Shown: positions 23,813 to 32,450 of the stretch, one piece after another
Layout: the number at the start of each line of letters is the position of its first letter
Position numbering within the stretch: position 1 is the stretch's first letter
DNA from: an uncultured Spirochaetaceae bacterium
GTDB taxonomy: Bacteria > Spirochaetota > Spirochaetia > Sphaerochaetales > Sphaerochaetaceae
Direction of reading: 5' to 3'
Length of the DNA: 64,000 nt
NCBI GenBank assembly: GCA_944388955.1
Contig: CALXKJ010000008.1
Location: 1-64,000, forward strand
Translations under genes and position numbers: made by a program
Notes under the pieces: model-generated
The model's input: the letters and a program-made list of their open reading frames with translations, nothing else
What the model was told of the DNA's origin: nothing
Databases searched by the model: none

Positions 23813-26800
23813 ATGCTTTTAGATTTCAGACTTTCTTCGTATAGATCTTATGATAAGACAATGAGAATTTCCTTCCGAGGTGGAGATCTCAGCGAGAATC
23901 AGGAGACACTTCATGATGGCGTGCTTCCTGTGATAGGCATATTCGGCTCAGATGGAAGCGGAAGAGGGAGTGTGCTTAGGGCGCTTGAAGCTGTTGTATC
24001 GCTTGTTTCGCTTCCTCTTCTTTTCCCCCGTGCAGAGCTTCTTTCCAAACTCTCGGAGAAGCATTTCGGATCTGAGTGGTGTCCGTCATTCGCTATCACA
24101 TACAGAGGAAGGGAAGCCTTCTTCCGTCTTTCACTGGAGATAGAAGACGGAGTGATAAAAAAAGATGTTCTTGAGCGCTCTGGGAATGCAGACGGGCATT
24201 ATCAGGTGCTATATGAGAGAGCCGGTGATGAGATAAGCTATCATGGAAAACTCCGCAATCTCGGTGTAATCGATGTTCCGCAGGGTGTGCCATTGCTGTC
24301 ACTTCTGTACTCGGAGCATCCGGATAACCCGATCATCGAGGATGCATATTCATTCTTTGCCGATGGTTTCATGCTTCCGTCATCCAATATCGCTTTTGAA
24401 AGCCTCGATAAAGAGCGTGCTTTTACTGTGCTTCTTATGCTCAATGAGATGTCATTTGATGTGAGGAGAATCATCACGAAAGATGGGCATTCATATTTCT
24501 CATACAGCGATGACGACTCATTCCTTGTCAAGCTTGAAGAAGAGAGCGAGAGTCTGCAGATCCTTTTCCGTATCCTTCCATCGGTTCTTGAGGCTCTCAT
24601 TTCAGGAAAAGTCCTTGTTCTTCCTTCATTGCTTCCATCTCTCCATCCATCGGTTGAGGAGTATATTATAAATCTTTTCACAGACAAGGAGTCGAACAGG
24701 AAGAATGCGCAGCTTCTCTTTACATCATCCTCATTCAATCTCATGGATGTAAGGCTGATGAGACGGGATGAGATATACCTTGCTGAGAAGAAGGGAGGCA
24801 TGACAGAGCTATACCCGATACAGAATGTAAAGAATGCAGATGGCACATTGCTTCGTAAAGATGCCAGATTCCAGAAGAAATACTGGGAAGGCGATCTTGG
24901 TGCTCTTCCATCTTTCAGACATATAATCTCATGGAAGGATGTCATCAGGAAGGAGAGCGCAGCAAAGAAAAACCTCTTCAGTATCAATAACAGACGATAT
25001 CTCGGCAACAAGTTCAGGATAACAGGGTTTATACGCGAGATTGCAGATAAATACTGCGTCGGCGCTTCATCGTTTGCTGATATCTTCTCTGGAACAGGTG
25101 CAGTCTCCTATGCCTTCCGAGACAAGAAGCTTGTTCTCAATGATATACTCTATTCGAATTATCTTTCGAATCTTGCATGGTTCTCACCTGAAGTCTTTGA
25201 TTATGATAAGCTTTCCGGAATCATTGATGACTATAACAGTGTCCAGCCTTCTGAGGATAACTATTTCTCGGATAATTTCTCTGATACGTATTTCTCAAGA
25301 GGCAATGCAAGGAAGATCGGCTGGATAAGGGATGATATAGAGAAGCGATTCAGAAAAGGCGAGATAAACCTCCGGGAGAAGGCGATTCTTGTCACATCGC
25401 TTATGTATGCGATGGATAAAATCGCAGCGACATGCGGCCACTATGATGCGTGGCGGGCAAACGCAGATCTCTCGGAGCCGCTTGTTCTCAGGATGCTTGA
25501 TGTGGAAAATGGCAATGAAGGCAATGAGATATACACTGAAGATGCCAATATGCTTGTCCGCCGCATCAAGAGTGATATCGTATACATCGATCCCCCATAT
25601 AACTCCAGGCAGTATTCTGATTCCTATCATCTTCTTGAGAATGTTGCGAGATGGGAAAAGCCTGAAGTCTCCGGAAAAGCCAGGAAGATGGACAGGAAGG
25701 AAATCAAAAGCCTTTATTCGACGAATAAAGCCGCTCAGGAAATGAAGGATCTGATAGCGAATATCGACGCTGAGTATATTCTTCTTTCATACAACAATAT
25801 GGCAAAGAAAGGCGATGGCAGGTCGAATGCCAAGATAAGCGATGACGAGATTCTCTCGATACTCCGTGCGAAGGGTGAAGTCTCTGTCTTTGCAGTCCCG
25901 CATAAGGCCTTCTCCGCAGGGAAAAGCCATATTGAAGGCAATGAGGAGCGTATCTTCCTATGCCGTGTAAGAGAGAGAAAAGCACTGAAGAATGGCTATG
26001 TCTCATCGCCGCTTAATTATGCGGGAGGCAAGGGAAGGATTCTTGACGAGCTTCTGGATGCTTTCCCTCCATACTCAGACACTTTTGTCGATCTCTTTGC
26101 CGGTGGCTGTACAGTGGGAGTGAATGCTTCTGCGCGTAAAGTCATATTCAATGACTCTGATTCCCGTCTTGTTTCTCTTCTTCGTGAGATGCGCTCATGT
26201 GACAAAGAGCGATTCATTGCCGATGTATTTGATGTCATTGATAAATACGGCTTATCCAGAAGTGATATTCATGGTTATGAATACTATCATGCGGATTCAT
26301 CATCCGGGCTTGGGGAAGTGAATAAGGAAGCTTATAGAAAGCTTCGCGATGATTTCAATCATGAAGCTTTCGACGGACACACCAGGGCTGTGATGCTCTA
26401 TGTTCTTGTCGTCTATGCATTCAATAATCAGATACGATTCAATGATGAGGGGTATTTCAATCTTCCCGTCGGCAAGCGTGATTTCAATAAGCGCATGCAG
26501 GAAAAGCTTTCAGCATTCATTGACAGACTGAAAGCCCTCGATGCCGTCATCCTCGATTCAGATTTCCGCATAGTCGAGATTCCCGATGGTGCGTTTGTCT
26601 ATGCAGATCCTCCATATCTCATCACGACAGCGACATATAACGAGAAGAATGGCTGGACTGAAAATGATGAGACATCGTTGCATCTTTTGCTTGAGAATCT
26701 CGATAAACGCGGTATAAAGTTTGCATTGTCGAACACTCTCAAAAGCAGGGGGAAAGAGAACACATCTCTCATTTCATGGCTTGAGCGGCATCCTGAATTC

Positions 26801-26896
26801 CGCGTTCTGCATATCGACAGGAGCTACTCGAATTCCAATTACCATCTGAAGGACAGGAATGCTGAATCAGATGAAGTCCTGATTCTCAACTACTGA
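23813..26896 (+). CDS. Pseudo-ATPase fused to two D12-class DNA adenine methyltransferase domains
   Basis: A 1027-residue three-part protein. Residues ~1-375 align with AAA_15/AAA_21-type ABC-like ATPases (opening LLDFRLSSYRSYDKTMRISF; late block AQLLFTSSSFNLMDVRLM then RRDEIYLAEKKG), but the active motifs are lost: GSDGSGRGS (45-53) replaces GxxxxGKS, VLVLPSL (267-273) replaces the Walker B Asp-Glu, and SSS (305-307) replaces the H-loop His. Methyltransferase 1 has NNRRYLGNK (392-400), SAM motif FADIFSGTG (421-429) and DPPY (593-596). Methyltransferase 2 has LNYAGGKG (734-741), FVDLFAGG (758-765) and DPPY (932-935). Two fused adenine methyltransferases of ~640 residues recall M.FokI, which modifies both strands of an asymmetric site. 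No endonuclease gene is adjacent. The gene has its own promoter and abuts the converging MATE gene. Confidence 0.85.
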   Translation: MLLDFRLSSYRSYDKTMRISFRGGDLSENQETLHDGVLPVIGIFGSDGSGRGSVLRALEAVVSLVSLPLLFPRAELLSKLSEKHFGSEWCPSFAITYRGREAFFRLSLEIEDGVIKKDVLERSGNADGHYQVLYERAGDEISYHGKLRNLGVIDVPQGVPLLSLLYSEHPDNPIIEDAYSFFADGFMLPSSNIAFESLDKERAFTVLLMLNEMSFDVRRIITKDGHSYFSYSDDDSFLVKLEEESESLQILFRILPSVLEALISGKVLVLPSLLPSLHPSVEEYIINLFTDKESNRKNAQLLFTSSSFNLMDVRLMRRDEIYLAEKKGGMTELYPIQNVKNADGTLLRKDARFQKKYWEGDLGALPSFRHIISWKDVIRKESAAKKNLFSINNRRYLGNKFRITGFIREIADKYCVGASSFADIFSGTGAVSYAFRDKKLVLNDILYSNYLSNLAWFSPEVFDYDKLSGIIDDYNSVQPSEDNYFSDNFSDTYFSRGNARKIGWIRDDIEKRFRKGEINLREKAILVTSLMYAMDKIAATCGHYDAWRANADLSEPLVLRMLDVENGNEGNEIYTEDANMLVRRIKSDIVYIDPPYNSRQYSDSYHLLENVARWEKPEVSGKARKMDRKEIKSLYSTNKAAQEMKDLIANIDAEYILLSYNNMAKKGDGRSNAKISDDEILSILRAKGEVSVFAVPHKAFSAGKSHIEGNEERIFLCRVRERKALKNGYVSSPLNYAGGKGRILDELLDAFPPYSDTFVDLFAGGCTVGVNASARKVIFNDSDSRLVSLLREMRSCDKERFIADVFDVIDKYGLSRSDIHGYEYYHADSSSGLGEVNKEAYRKLRDDFNHEAFDGHTRAVMLYVLVVYAFNNQIRFNDEGYFNLPVGKRDFNKRMQEKLSAFIDRLKALDAVILDSDFRIVEIPDGAFVYADPPYLITTATYNEKNGWTENDETSLHLLLENLDKRGIKFALSNTLKSRGKENTSLISWLERHPEFRVLHIDRSYSNSNYHLKDRNAESDEVLILNY

Positions 26897-28234
26897 TCAG
26901 ATGAGCTTTGCTTTTTTCCAGTGGCCTTTCCTGTAGAAAGCGATGGAGATGATGGTGCCCACGGCCCAGCCTATGGGCCATGAGAGCCAGATTCCTATCG
27001 CGCCGAGGAAATATGAGAGGATAAATGCAAGAAGAACGCGGAGGATGAGGTCCGAGAATGTGGAAATCATGAATGGAATCATGTCTCCTGAGCCTCTGAT
27101 TACCGCGTCTGTGATGATTTTCACTCCGATCATTATATAGAATGGCGAGACGATGCGCAGAAAACGCATGCCTTCACTCAATGCCGCTGCTGCATCCTCA
27201 TTCATGAAAAGAAGGAGAATGTAGCGGCCAAGGAAGAAGAATAGCAGAGCCGCTATCACAGAGAATGCTGATGATAGCAATAAGCCTTCTTTTCTGCCTT
27301 TTATTACCCTGTCTATCTTGCCAGCTCCGAAGTTCTGAGCCGAAAAGCCGGATATGCCATTCCCCATTGTCGTGATTGATGTGATGACCATGTTGTTGAG
27401 CTTGATTGCAGCTGCGTATCCAGCCATTACCGCAGTTCCGAAGCTGTTTATGACACTCTGTATAAGGATATTTCCAACAGAGACGAATGACTGCTGGAGA
27501 ATTGAAGGGACTGCGACTTTCGTTATCTGCGAGAGGATTGTCCATGAGAATAGGGGAGCTTTCTCCCTGTTCTCTCCGATTTTCCTCAGCCTTATGATGA
27601 GAGCTGCTACAGCAAGGATGCTGCTTACACCCTGGCAGATGAATGTCGCCCATGCAACTCCGTCAACTCCCATTCCGAACGCGGTGACGAAGAGTATGTC
27701 CGCTCCGATATTCGCTGTCGATGATATAGCGAGGAATATAAATGGCGTACGGCTGTCTCCCATAGCTGTGAATATTCCTGTGGCGATGTTGTAGAAAAAG
27801 AGGAATATGAGACCATAGATATAGATGTCGAGATAGAGCGCGCTCATCTCCAGAAGCTCGGGAGGCGTGTTTATCATCTCAAGAAGCGGATCGGTGAATA
27901 TAATGCCGATGATTATCAGCAAGACAGAGAGCACGAAAGCCGCGATGAATGTCGTAGATATCGCTGTCTTCATTTCCCTCTTTCTTCCTGCGCCGAAGTA
28001 CTGGGAAACTATGACGGATGAGCCCATATTCGAGCCGAATGCGAAAGCTATGAATATCAGTGTGATTTCATATGAGTTTCCTACAGCTGCAAGTGCGTCC
28101 GCTCCGAGGAATTTCCCTGCAACCAGGCTATCTGCGATGTTGTATAGCTGCTGGAATAGCATGGAGCCAAGAAGGGGAAGGGTGAAACGCCAAATCGCCG
28201 GTCTTATTTCACCGACAGTGAGATCTCTGTTCAT
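26897..28234 (-). CDS. MATE-family efflux transporter
   Basis: A 445-residue, twelve-helix inner-membrane exporter of the multidrug and toxin extrusion family. Typical opening is IWRFTLPLLGSMLFQQLYNIADSLVAG, with FGSNMGSSVIVSQYFGAG in the first half and a matching second half (GNGISGFSAQNFGAG). MATE proteins expel cationic drugs or metabolites using Na+ or H+; the substrate here is unknown. There is no Shine-Dalgarno before the ATG, but a consensus promoter puts the transcription start about 3 nt upstream, suggesting a near-leaderless mRNA. The stop codon directly abuts the converging methyltransferase-fusion stop. Confidence 0.93.
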   Translation of the reverse strand: MNRDLTVGEIRPAIWRFTLPLLGSMLFQQLYNIADSLVAGKFLGADALAAVGNSYEITLIFIAFAFGSNMGSSVIVSQYFGAGRKREMKTAISTTFIAAFVLSVLLIIIGIIFTDPLLEMINTPPELLEMSALYLDIYIYGLIFLFFYNIATGIFTAMGDSRTPFIFLAISSTANIGADILFVTAFGMGVDGVAWATFICQGVSSILAVAALIIRLRKIGENREKAPLFSWTILSQITKVAVPSILQQSFVSVGNILIQSVINSFGTAVMAGYAAAIKLNNMVITSITTMGNGISGFSAQNFGAGKIDRVIKGRKEGLLLSSAFSVIAALLFFFLGRYILLLFMNEDAAAALSEGMRFLRIVSPFYIMIGVKIITDAVIRGSGDMIPFMISTFSDLILRVLLAFILSYFLGAIGIWLSWPIGWAVGTIISIAFYRKGHWKKAKLI

Positions 28235-28243
28235 GACGACAAG

Positions 28244-28272
28244 ATAATGAACTTAATCGGAAGCTCTGTCAA
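28244..28272 (-). promoter_or_regulatory. MATE gene promoter
   Basis: On the minus strand TTGACA (perfect -35, complement of 28267-28272) and CATTAT (-10, complement of 28244-28249) are spaced 17 bp apart. The -10 ends 9 nt before the ATG, leaving a leader of about 3 nt. Confidence 0.8.
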
Positions 28273-28277
28273 AGAAG

Positions 28278-28300
28278 GGGGGCTCTGCTGGAGAGCCCCC
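28278..28300 (-). terminator. Hairpin after the P-type ATPase gene
   Basis: GGGGGCTCT and AGAGCCCCC form a 9-bp perfect GC-rich stem with a 5-nt loop. It lies just after the P-type ATPase stop (28307) and before the MATE promoter. The following minus-strand sequence (CCTTCTTTG) is only moderately T-rich, so termination may be incomplete. Confidence 0.7.
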
Positions 28301-28306
28301 GCATTG

Positions 28307-30967
28307 TCAGTTGCTCTTTCTCTGGATTCTTTTCAGTATTGCTTTCTGTATCTCCACGATAGGGATTATAAGAACAGCGATGAGAAGAGCGATAACGAAC
28401 TCTGTGAACGAGATATGGGCAAATCCGAATGCGTCATTCAGGAATGGGATGTAAAGGACGGCAAGCGTGAGCACGAATGCTCCAATAAGAGTCCAGTAAA
28501 GAATCTTATTGTGCCCTTTGATTCTGAAAAGGGATTTGTCGAGTGAGCGCATGTTGAATGAATGGAAGAGCTCCGCCATGGAAAGCGTGAGGAATGCCAT
28601 TGTCATGCCGTCTTCGCTTGTAACGAGATGGAATGCGCCGTTCTCGAAAATCTCTCCGATGATGTATGAAGCGATTGTGATGATAGCGAGAGCAATGCCC
28701 TGGATAAGGCAGTTGACACCAAGTCCGCCTGCGAAGATTCCTTCCTTTGATGAGCGTGGCGGGCGATTCATGATATCAGGATCTCCCTGCTCCATACCAA
28801 GTCCTACTGCCGGGAAGCAGTCTGTGATGAGGTTTATCCAAAGCAGGTGCGCAGGCTTGAGCAGCGTGATTCCCATCATCGATGCGACGAAGACAGAAAT
28901 GACTTCCGCGAGATTCGATGAAAGGAGGAACTGGATTGCCTTTCTGATGTTGTCATAGATCTTTCTGCCTTCCTCGACAGCTACGACAATCGTCGCGAAG
29001 TTGTCATCAGCGAGGACCATGTCAGCGACATTCTTCGTGACATCCGTTCCCGTGATTCCCATCCCGACTCCGATATCCGCATTCTTTATGGATGGCGCGT
29101 CGTTGACACCGTCACCTGTCATTGCTGTTATCATCCCGGCCTGCTGCCAGCCCTTGACGATTCTTACCTTGTGCTCAGGCTGGACACGCGCGTATATGGA
29201 GTATTTCCTGATGTTCTTCTGGAATTCATCGTCAGAGAGCTTATCGAGCTCAGCTCCTGTTATTGCTTCGCTCCTGTCCTTGACGATTCCGAGCTCCTTG
29301 CCGATAGCTACAGCCGTGTCGATATGGTCTCCAGTGATCATTATCGGTCTGATTCCTGCGCTTCTGCATTCCTTTATAGCTGCCTTGACTTCAGGACGCA
29401 CGGGATCGATCATACCGGAAAGCCCGAGGAATACGAGATCCTTCTCGATAGCTGATGGGGAAGTATCTGATGGAATTTCATCGAGCTTCTTCATCGCGCC
29501 TGCAAGAACACGGAGCGCCTTGTCGGCGAATTCCTTGTTCATGCCCATGATGGCTTTCCTGTCATCATCAGTCATCTCCCTGATTTTCCCATTGTCGAGA
29601 ATCATTGTGCATCTTGAGAGAAGCACATCGGGAGCGCCCTTGGTGAACTGCACATAGCCGCCATCGGGATCTGTATGGATTGTCGACATCATCTTCCTCT
29701 CAGAGTCGAATGGAGCCTCCGCGACTCTCCTGTATGGCCCTTCCTCGAGGAAGTTCTTGTTTATATCCATCGTCATTGCCCAGTTGACAAGCGCGGCCTC
29801 AGTCGGCTCTCCTTCAGCGCTCAGCTCATCGTTGAGATGGGCATCGGATGCGAGCGCCATAGCCTCAGCAAGTTTTGTCTTGTCGCTTCCGTAGGAGTCG
29901 ACGACAGTCATCTTGTTCTGTGTAAGTGTTCCAGTCTTGTCAGAGCATATGACCTCGGTACATCCAAGAGTCTCTACCGCGGTGAGACGGCGGATGATAG
30001 CGTTGCGCCGGCTCATCTTCGTCACTCCGATCGAGAGCACGATTGTGACTACAGCGGCCAGCCCTTCAGGAATAGCCGCGACTGCAAGCGAGACAGCTAT
30101 CATGAATGTATCGAGAACACCTGCAAGCTGGATATCACCCTGGACGGCCATCCTTATGAGGTTGACAGCGAACATGAATACACAGATCCCGAGGACAAGC
30201 CATGTGAGGACTTTTGAAAGCTGGTTTAGCTTCCTCTGCAGCGGTGTCGTGTTGTCAGCTGCATCGGAGAGGGCGGAGGCAATCTTGCCCATCTCAGTCT
30301 TCATGCCTGTTGCCGTGACGACAGCCTCACCGCGACCGTAGACGATTGTGGAGCCCATGTAGACCATGTTCTTCCTATCGCCAAGGGGAATCTCATTTCC
30401 TTCCAGCGTGTCGCTTATCTTGTCAACCGGAACGGACTCTCCAGTCAGTGCGGCTTCTTCTGCCTTGATCGAAGCAGAGAGGAGCAGGCGAGCATCCGCG
30501 GGTACGCTGTCACCGGCTTCAAGCTCGATGATGTCTCCGGGAACGAGCTCTTCGCTCTCGACTGTTATGAGCTTTCCGCCTCGTCTGACTTTTGACTTTG
30601 CTTTCGACATGTTCTGCAGGGCTTCGATGGCTTTCTCCGCTTTCGATTCCTGCACGACGCCGAGCACCGCGTTGATGAGAACGACGATGAGGATGATTAT
30701 CGCATCCGACCATTCTGTCTCGCCAGACGCTGTGGATGTAACGACTGAAAGAACTGCAGCTATCATCAGTATGATAAGCATCGGATCCGCGAGCTTTGAC
30801 AGGAACTGCTTTACAAGCCCGTCTTTCTTTCTCTCCTCAAGTTTGTTTCTTCCATATTCTGAAAGACGTTTTGCAGCCTCTTCTGGGCTGAGGCCGGATT
30901 TTGATGATGAGAGCGATGAGATAACGTCCTCTGCGCTCTCAAGATATTCCTTTTTTTCCATATTCAA
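28307..30967 (-). CDS. P2-type cation-transporting ATPase (Ca2+-type)
   Basis: An 886-residue ion pump. The N-terminal cation_ATPase_N region is followed by the actuator loop (TGESVPVDK), helix M4 with AAIPEGLAAVVT, the phosphorylation site SDKTGTLTQNK (Asp343) and the nucleotide domain. The hinge MTGDGVNDAPSIKNADIGVG, M5 SSNLAEVISVFVASMMG and M6 LWINLITDCFPAVGLG complete the core. The PEGL of M4 with Asn/Asp in M6 fits P2A calcium pumps (SERCA/PMR1-like), though Na+/K+-type members share much of this. It probably exports Ca2+ or imports it against a gradient in the envelope. AAGGA precedes the ATG. It is divergent from the YhcH-like gene. Confidence 0.93.
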   Translation of the reverse strand: MNMEKKEYLESAEDVISSLSSSKSGLSPEEAAKRLSEYGRNKLEERKKDGLVKQFLSKLADPMLIILMIAAVLSVVTSTASGETEWSDAIIILIVVLINAVLGVVQESKAEKAIEALQNMSKAKSKVRRGGKLITVESEELVPGDIIELEAGDSVPADARLLLSASIKAEEAALTGESVPVDKISDTLEGNEIPLGDRKNMVYMGSTIVYGRGEAVVTATGMKTEMGKIASALSDAADNTTPLQRKLNQLSKVLTWLVLGICVFMFAVNLIRMAVQGDIQLAGVLDTFMIAVSLAVAAIPEGLAAVVTIVLSIGVTKMSRRNAIIRRLTAVETLGCTEVICSDKTGTLTQNKMTVVDSYGSDKTKLAEAMALASDAHLNDELSAEGEPTEAALVNWAMTMDINKNFLEEGPYRRVAEAPFDSERKMMSTIHTDPDGGYVQFTKGAPDVLLSRCTMILDNGKIREMTDDDRKAIMGMNKEFADKALRVLAGAMKKLDEIPSDTSPSAIEKDLVFLGLSGMIDPVRPEVKAAIKECRSAGIRPIMITGDHIDTAVAIGKELGIVKDRSEAITGAELDKLSDDEFQKNIRKYSIYARVQPEHKVRIVKGWQQAGMITAMTGDGVNDAPSIKNADIGVGMGITGTDVTKNVADMVLADDNFATIVVAVEEGRKIYDNIRKAIQFLLSSNLAEVISVFVASMMGITLLKPAHLLWINLITDCFPAVGLGMEQGDPDIMNRPPRSSKEGIFAGGLGVNCLIQGIALAIITIASYIIGEIFENGAFHLVTSEDGMTMAFLTLSMAELFHSFNMRSLDKSLFRIKGHNKILYWTLIGAFVLTLAVLYIPFLNDAFGFAHISFTEFVIALLIAVLIIPIVEIQKAILKRIQRKSN

Positions 30968-31062
30968 TCCTTTGGTGTGAAAACCTTCGTCAGAATAGCA
31001 TATTGCATACTAGGATTTGAATATTCAGAGCTCTTCCAGTTAACAAAAATCTGCTTTGGCAA

Positions 31063-31092
31063 TTCACCAACGAATGCTCTTTCCGCTATAAT
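31063..31092 (+). promoter_or_regulatory. Promoter of the YhcH-like/ispG transcript
   Basis: A perfect TATAAT (31087-31092) with TTCACC (31063-31068) 18 bp upstream. The -10 ends seven bases before the ATG at 31100 and no Shine-Dalgarno is present, so the mRNA would be leaderless. Confidence 0.6.
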
Positions 31093-31099
31093 CCTCAAT

Positions 31100-31432
31100 A
31101 TGGTCTCCGATAACCTTGAAAATCTTAATCGATACATTTCTCTGGATGAGGCGATAAGGGATGATGCTTTATCCAAGGAAGAGGAATTGCCCGCATTCCA
31201 TGGCTTTATGAAAGACAGTGAACACTCTGTTCTTTTCATCGCAAGGGAAGGCGGTGGTATCGCATCCACATCGTGGAGGGAAACCCCGCTTTCTCGGGAA
31301 GCTACAGCGGCTCTTCGTTTCAAGGAAGGGGATTTCGTGCTCTTCCTTCCCGGAGAGCCTTTTATCGTGAAAGCAGAGGATGAGATGTCCAGGATTACAA
31401 TGCGCGTCCTTGGAGGTCAGAATGCAAGCTAA
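31100..31432 (+). CDS. Short YhcH/YjgK/YiaL-like cupin-type protein
   Basis: A 110-residue protein. The opening DNLENLNRYISL and the C-terminal block KEGDFVLFLPGEPFIVKAED resemble the YhcH/YjgK/YiaL family (DUF386), small cupin-fold proteins linked to sugar metabolism, whose members end with a PGDFAIFFPGDAH-like strand pair. At 110 residues it is shorter than the usual ~150, the middle section is compressed and the usual metal His is not obvious. The frame is open from 30977, but the ATG at 31100 follows a good -10. Its last 11 bases overlap ispG, so the two are coupled. The family call is tentative. Confidence 0.5.
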   Translation: MVSDNLENLNRYISLDEAIRDDALSKEEELPAFHGFMKDSEHSVLFIAREGGGIASTSWRETPLSREATAALRFKEGDFVLFLPGEPFIVKAEDEMSRITMRVLGGQNAS

Positions 31433-32450
31433 AGCCGGTAATCTCCTGATTGGAGGTGGTGCGCCGGTGAGCGTGCAGACAATGTATGACTCATCTCTTG
31501 CATCTTCAGATGCCGGGAGTGTAGTGGAAAGAATCACGAAGCTTTCTCTTATGGGATGCGATGCAATACGCTTCAGCTATATCTCCGATGATGACAGCAA
31601 GGCTTTCTCATATATCGCGTCACACTCGCCGATACCAGTCATCGCAGATATTCACTTCGATTATAAAATGGCAATCTCCGCAATTGAGAATGGTGCGGCT
31701 AAGATCAGGATAAACCCGGGGAATATCGGGGCACAGTGGAAGACAAGGGAAGTCGTAAAAGCCGCCAGTGACTACGGCTCTGCCATACGGATTGGTTTGA
31801 ACTCAGGCTCGCTTCCGCATTCTGACTTGAATAAATCAAAGCCCCAGCTGATGGTCGACACAGCGCTTGAATATATCTCATGGTTCGAATCGTGGGGCTT
31901 TACCAATACAGTCGTCTCCCTGAAATCCACTGATATAGATGAGACAATGGAGGCCTGCCGTCTTTTCGCATCGCTTTCTGGCTATCCTCAGCATATAGGG
32001 ATAACGGAGGCAGGTGGACCAGTTATATCAGCAGTACGCTCTACATGGGCGCTTGGGAATCTCCTTCGCGAGGGAATAGGCAGCACCCTCCGTATCTCAA
32101 TGTCAGGCTCGATGGAGGATGAGGTCGTTGCCGGGGTAGAGCTCCTGCGTACTCTGGGCCTCAGAAAGAAAGGTGTGCGCATCATCTCATGTCCACGCTG
32201 TGGACGGCATGCTTTTGATACAATAGGCTTTGAGAACAGAGTACGTGACAGGCTTCTTTCTGTTGATAAGGATATAACGGTTGCTATAATGGGCTGTCTC
32301 GTGAATGGGCCGGGAGAGGCTAGGGATGCCGATTTCGCCATTACAGGCATGAAGGATAAAGTCTATCTTTTCAGGCATGGCGAGCTTGTTTCCGAGATAA
32401 ACCCAGCGGATGCGGAAAGAATACTTTTTGAGGCGATTGAGAATGAATGA
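31422..32450 (+). CDS. ispG: 4-hydroxy-3-methylbut-2-enyl diphosphate synthase (IspG/GcpE)
   Basis: A 342-residue iron-sulfur enzyme of the methylerythritol-phosphate isoprenoid pathway, converting MEcPP to HMBPP. The TIM barrel ([40 protein letters not shown]) is followed by the reductase-like domain. The [4Fe-4S] ligands are visible: Cys257 and Cys260 ([10 protein letters not shown]), Cys292 and Glu299 ([11 protein letters not shown]). This is the compact form without the central insertion. The start is fixed by GGAGG five bases upstream; it overlaps the preceding gene by 11 nt and uvrA by 8 nt. Confidence 0.95.
   Translation: MQAKAGNLLIGGGAPVSVQTMYDSSLASSDAGSVVERITKLSLMGCDAIRFSYISDDDSKAFSYIASHSPIPVIADIHFDYKMAISAIENGAAKIRINPGNIGAQWKTREVVKAASDYGSAIRIGLNSGSLPHSDLNKSKPQLMVDTALEYISWFESWGFTNTVVSLKSTDIDETMEACRLFASLSGYPQHIGITEAGGPVISAVRSTWALGNLLREGIGSTLRISMSGSMEDEVVAGVELLRTLGLRKKGVRIISCPRCGRHAFDTIGFENRVRDRLLSVDKDITVAIMGCLVNGPGEARDADFAITGMKDKVYLFRHGELVSEINPADAERILFEAIENE

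Noticed and set aside
24241-25011. 256-codon open frame antisense to the ATPase-like domain of the methyltransferase fusion
   Set aside because: Composition is that of a shadow frame and it has no ribosome-binding site; the sense frame is supported by both methyltransferase domains downstream.
29001-29657. 218-codon open frame antisense to the P-type ATPase
   Set aside because: Low-complexity Ser-rich product typical of the reverse frame of a biased gene; no start signals or recognisable motif, while the opposite strand encodes a clear ATPase.
30366-30980. 204-codon open frame antisense to the P-type ATPase N-terminus
   Set aside because: Same reason: Ser/Phe-rich shadow of a well-supported gene.
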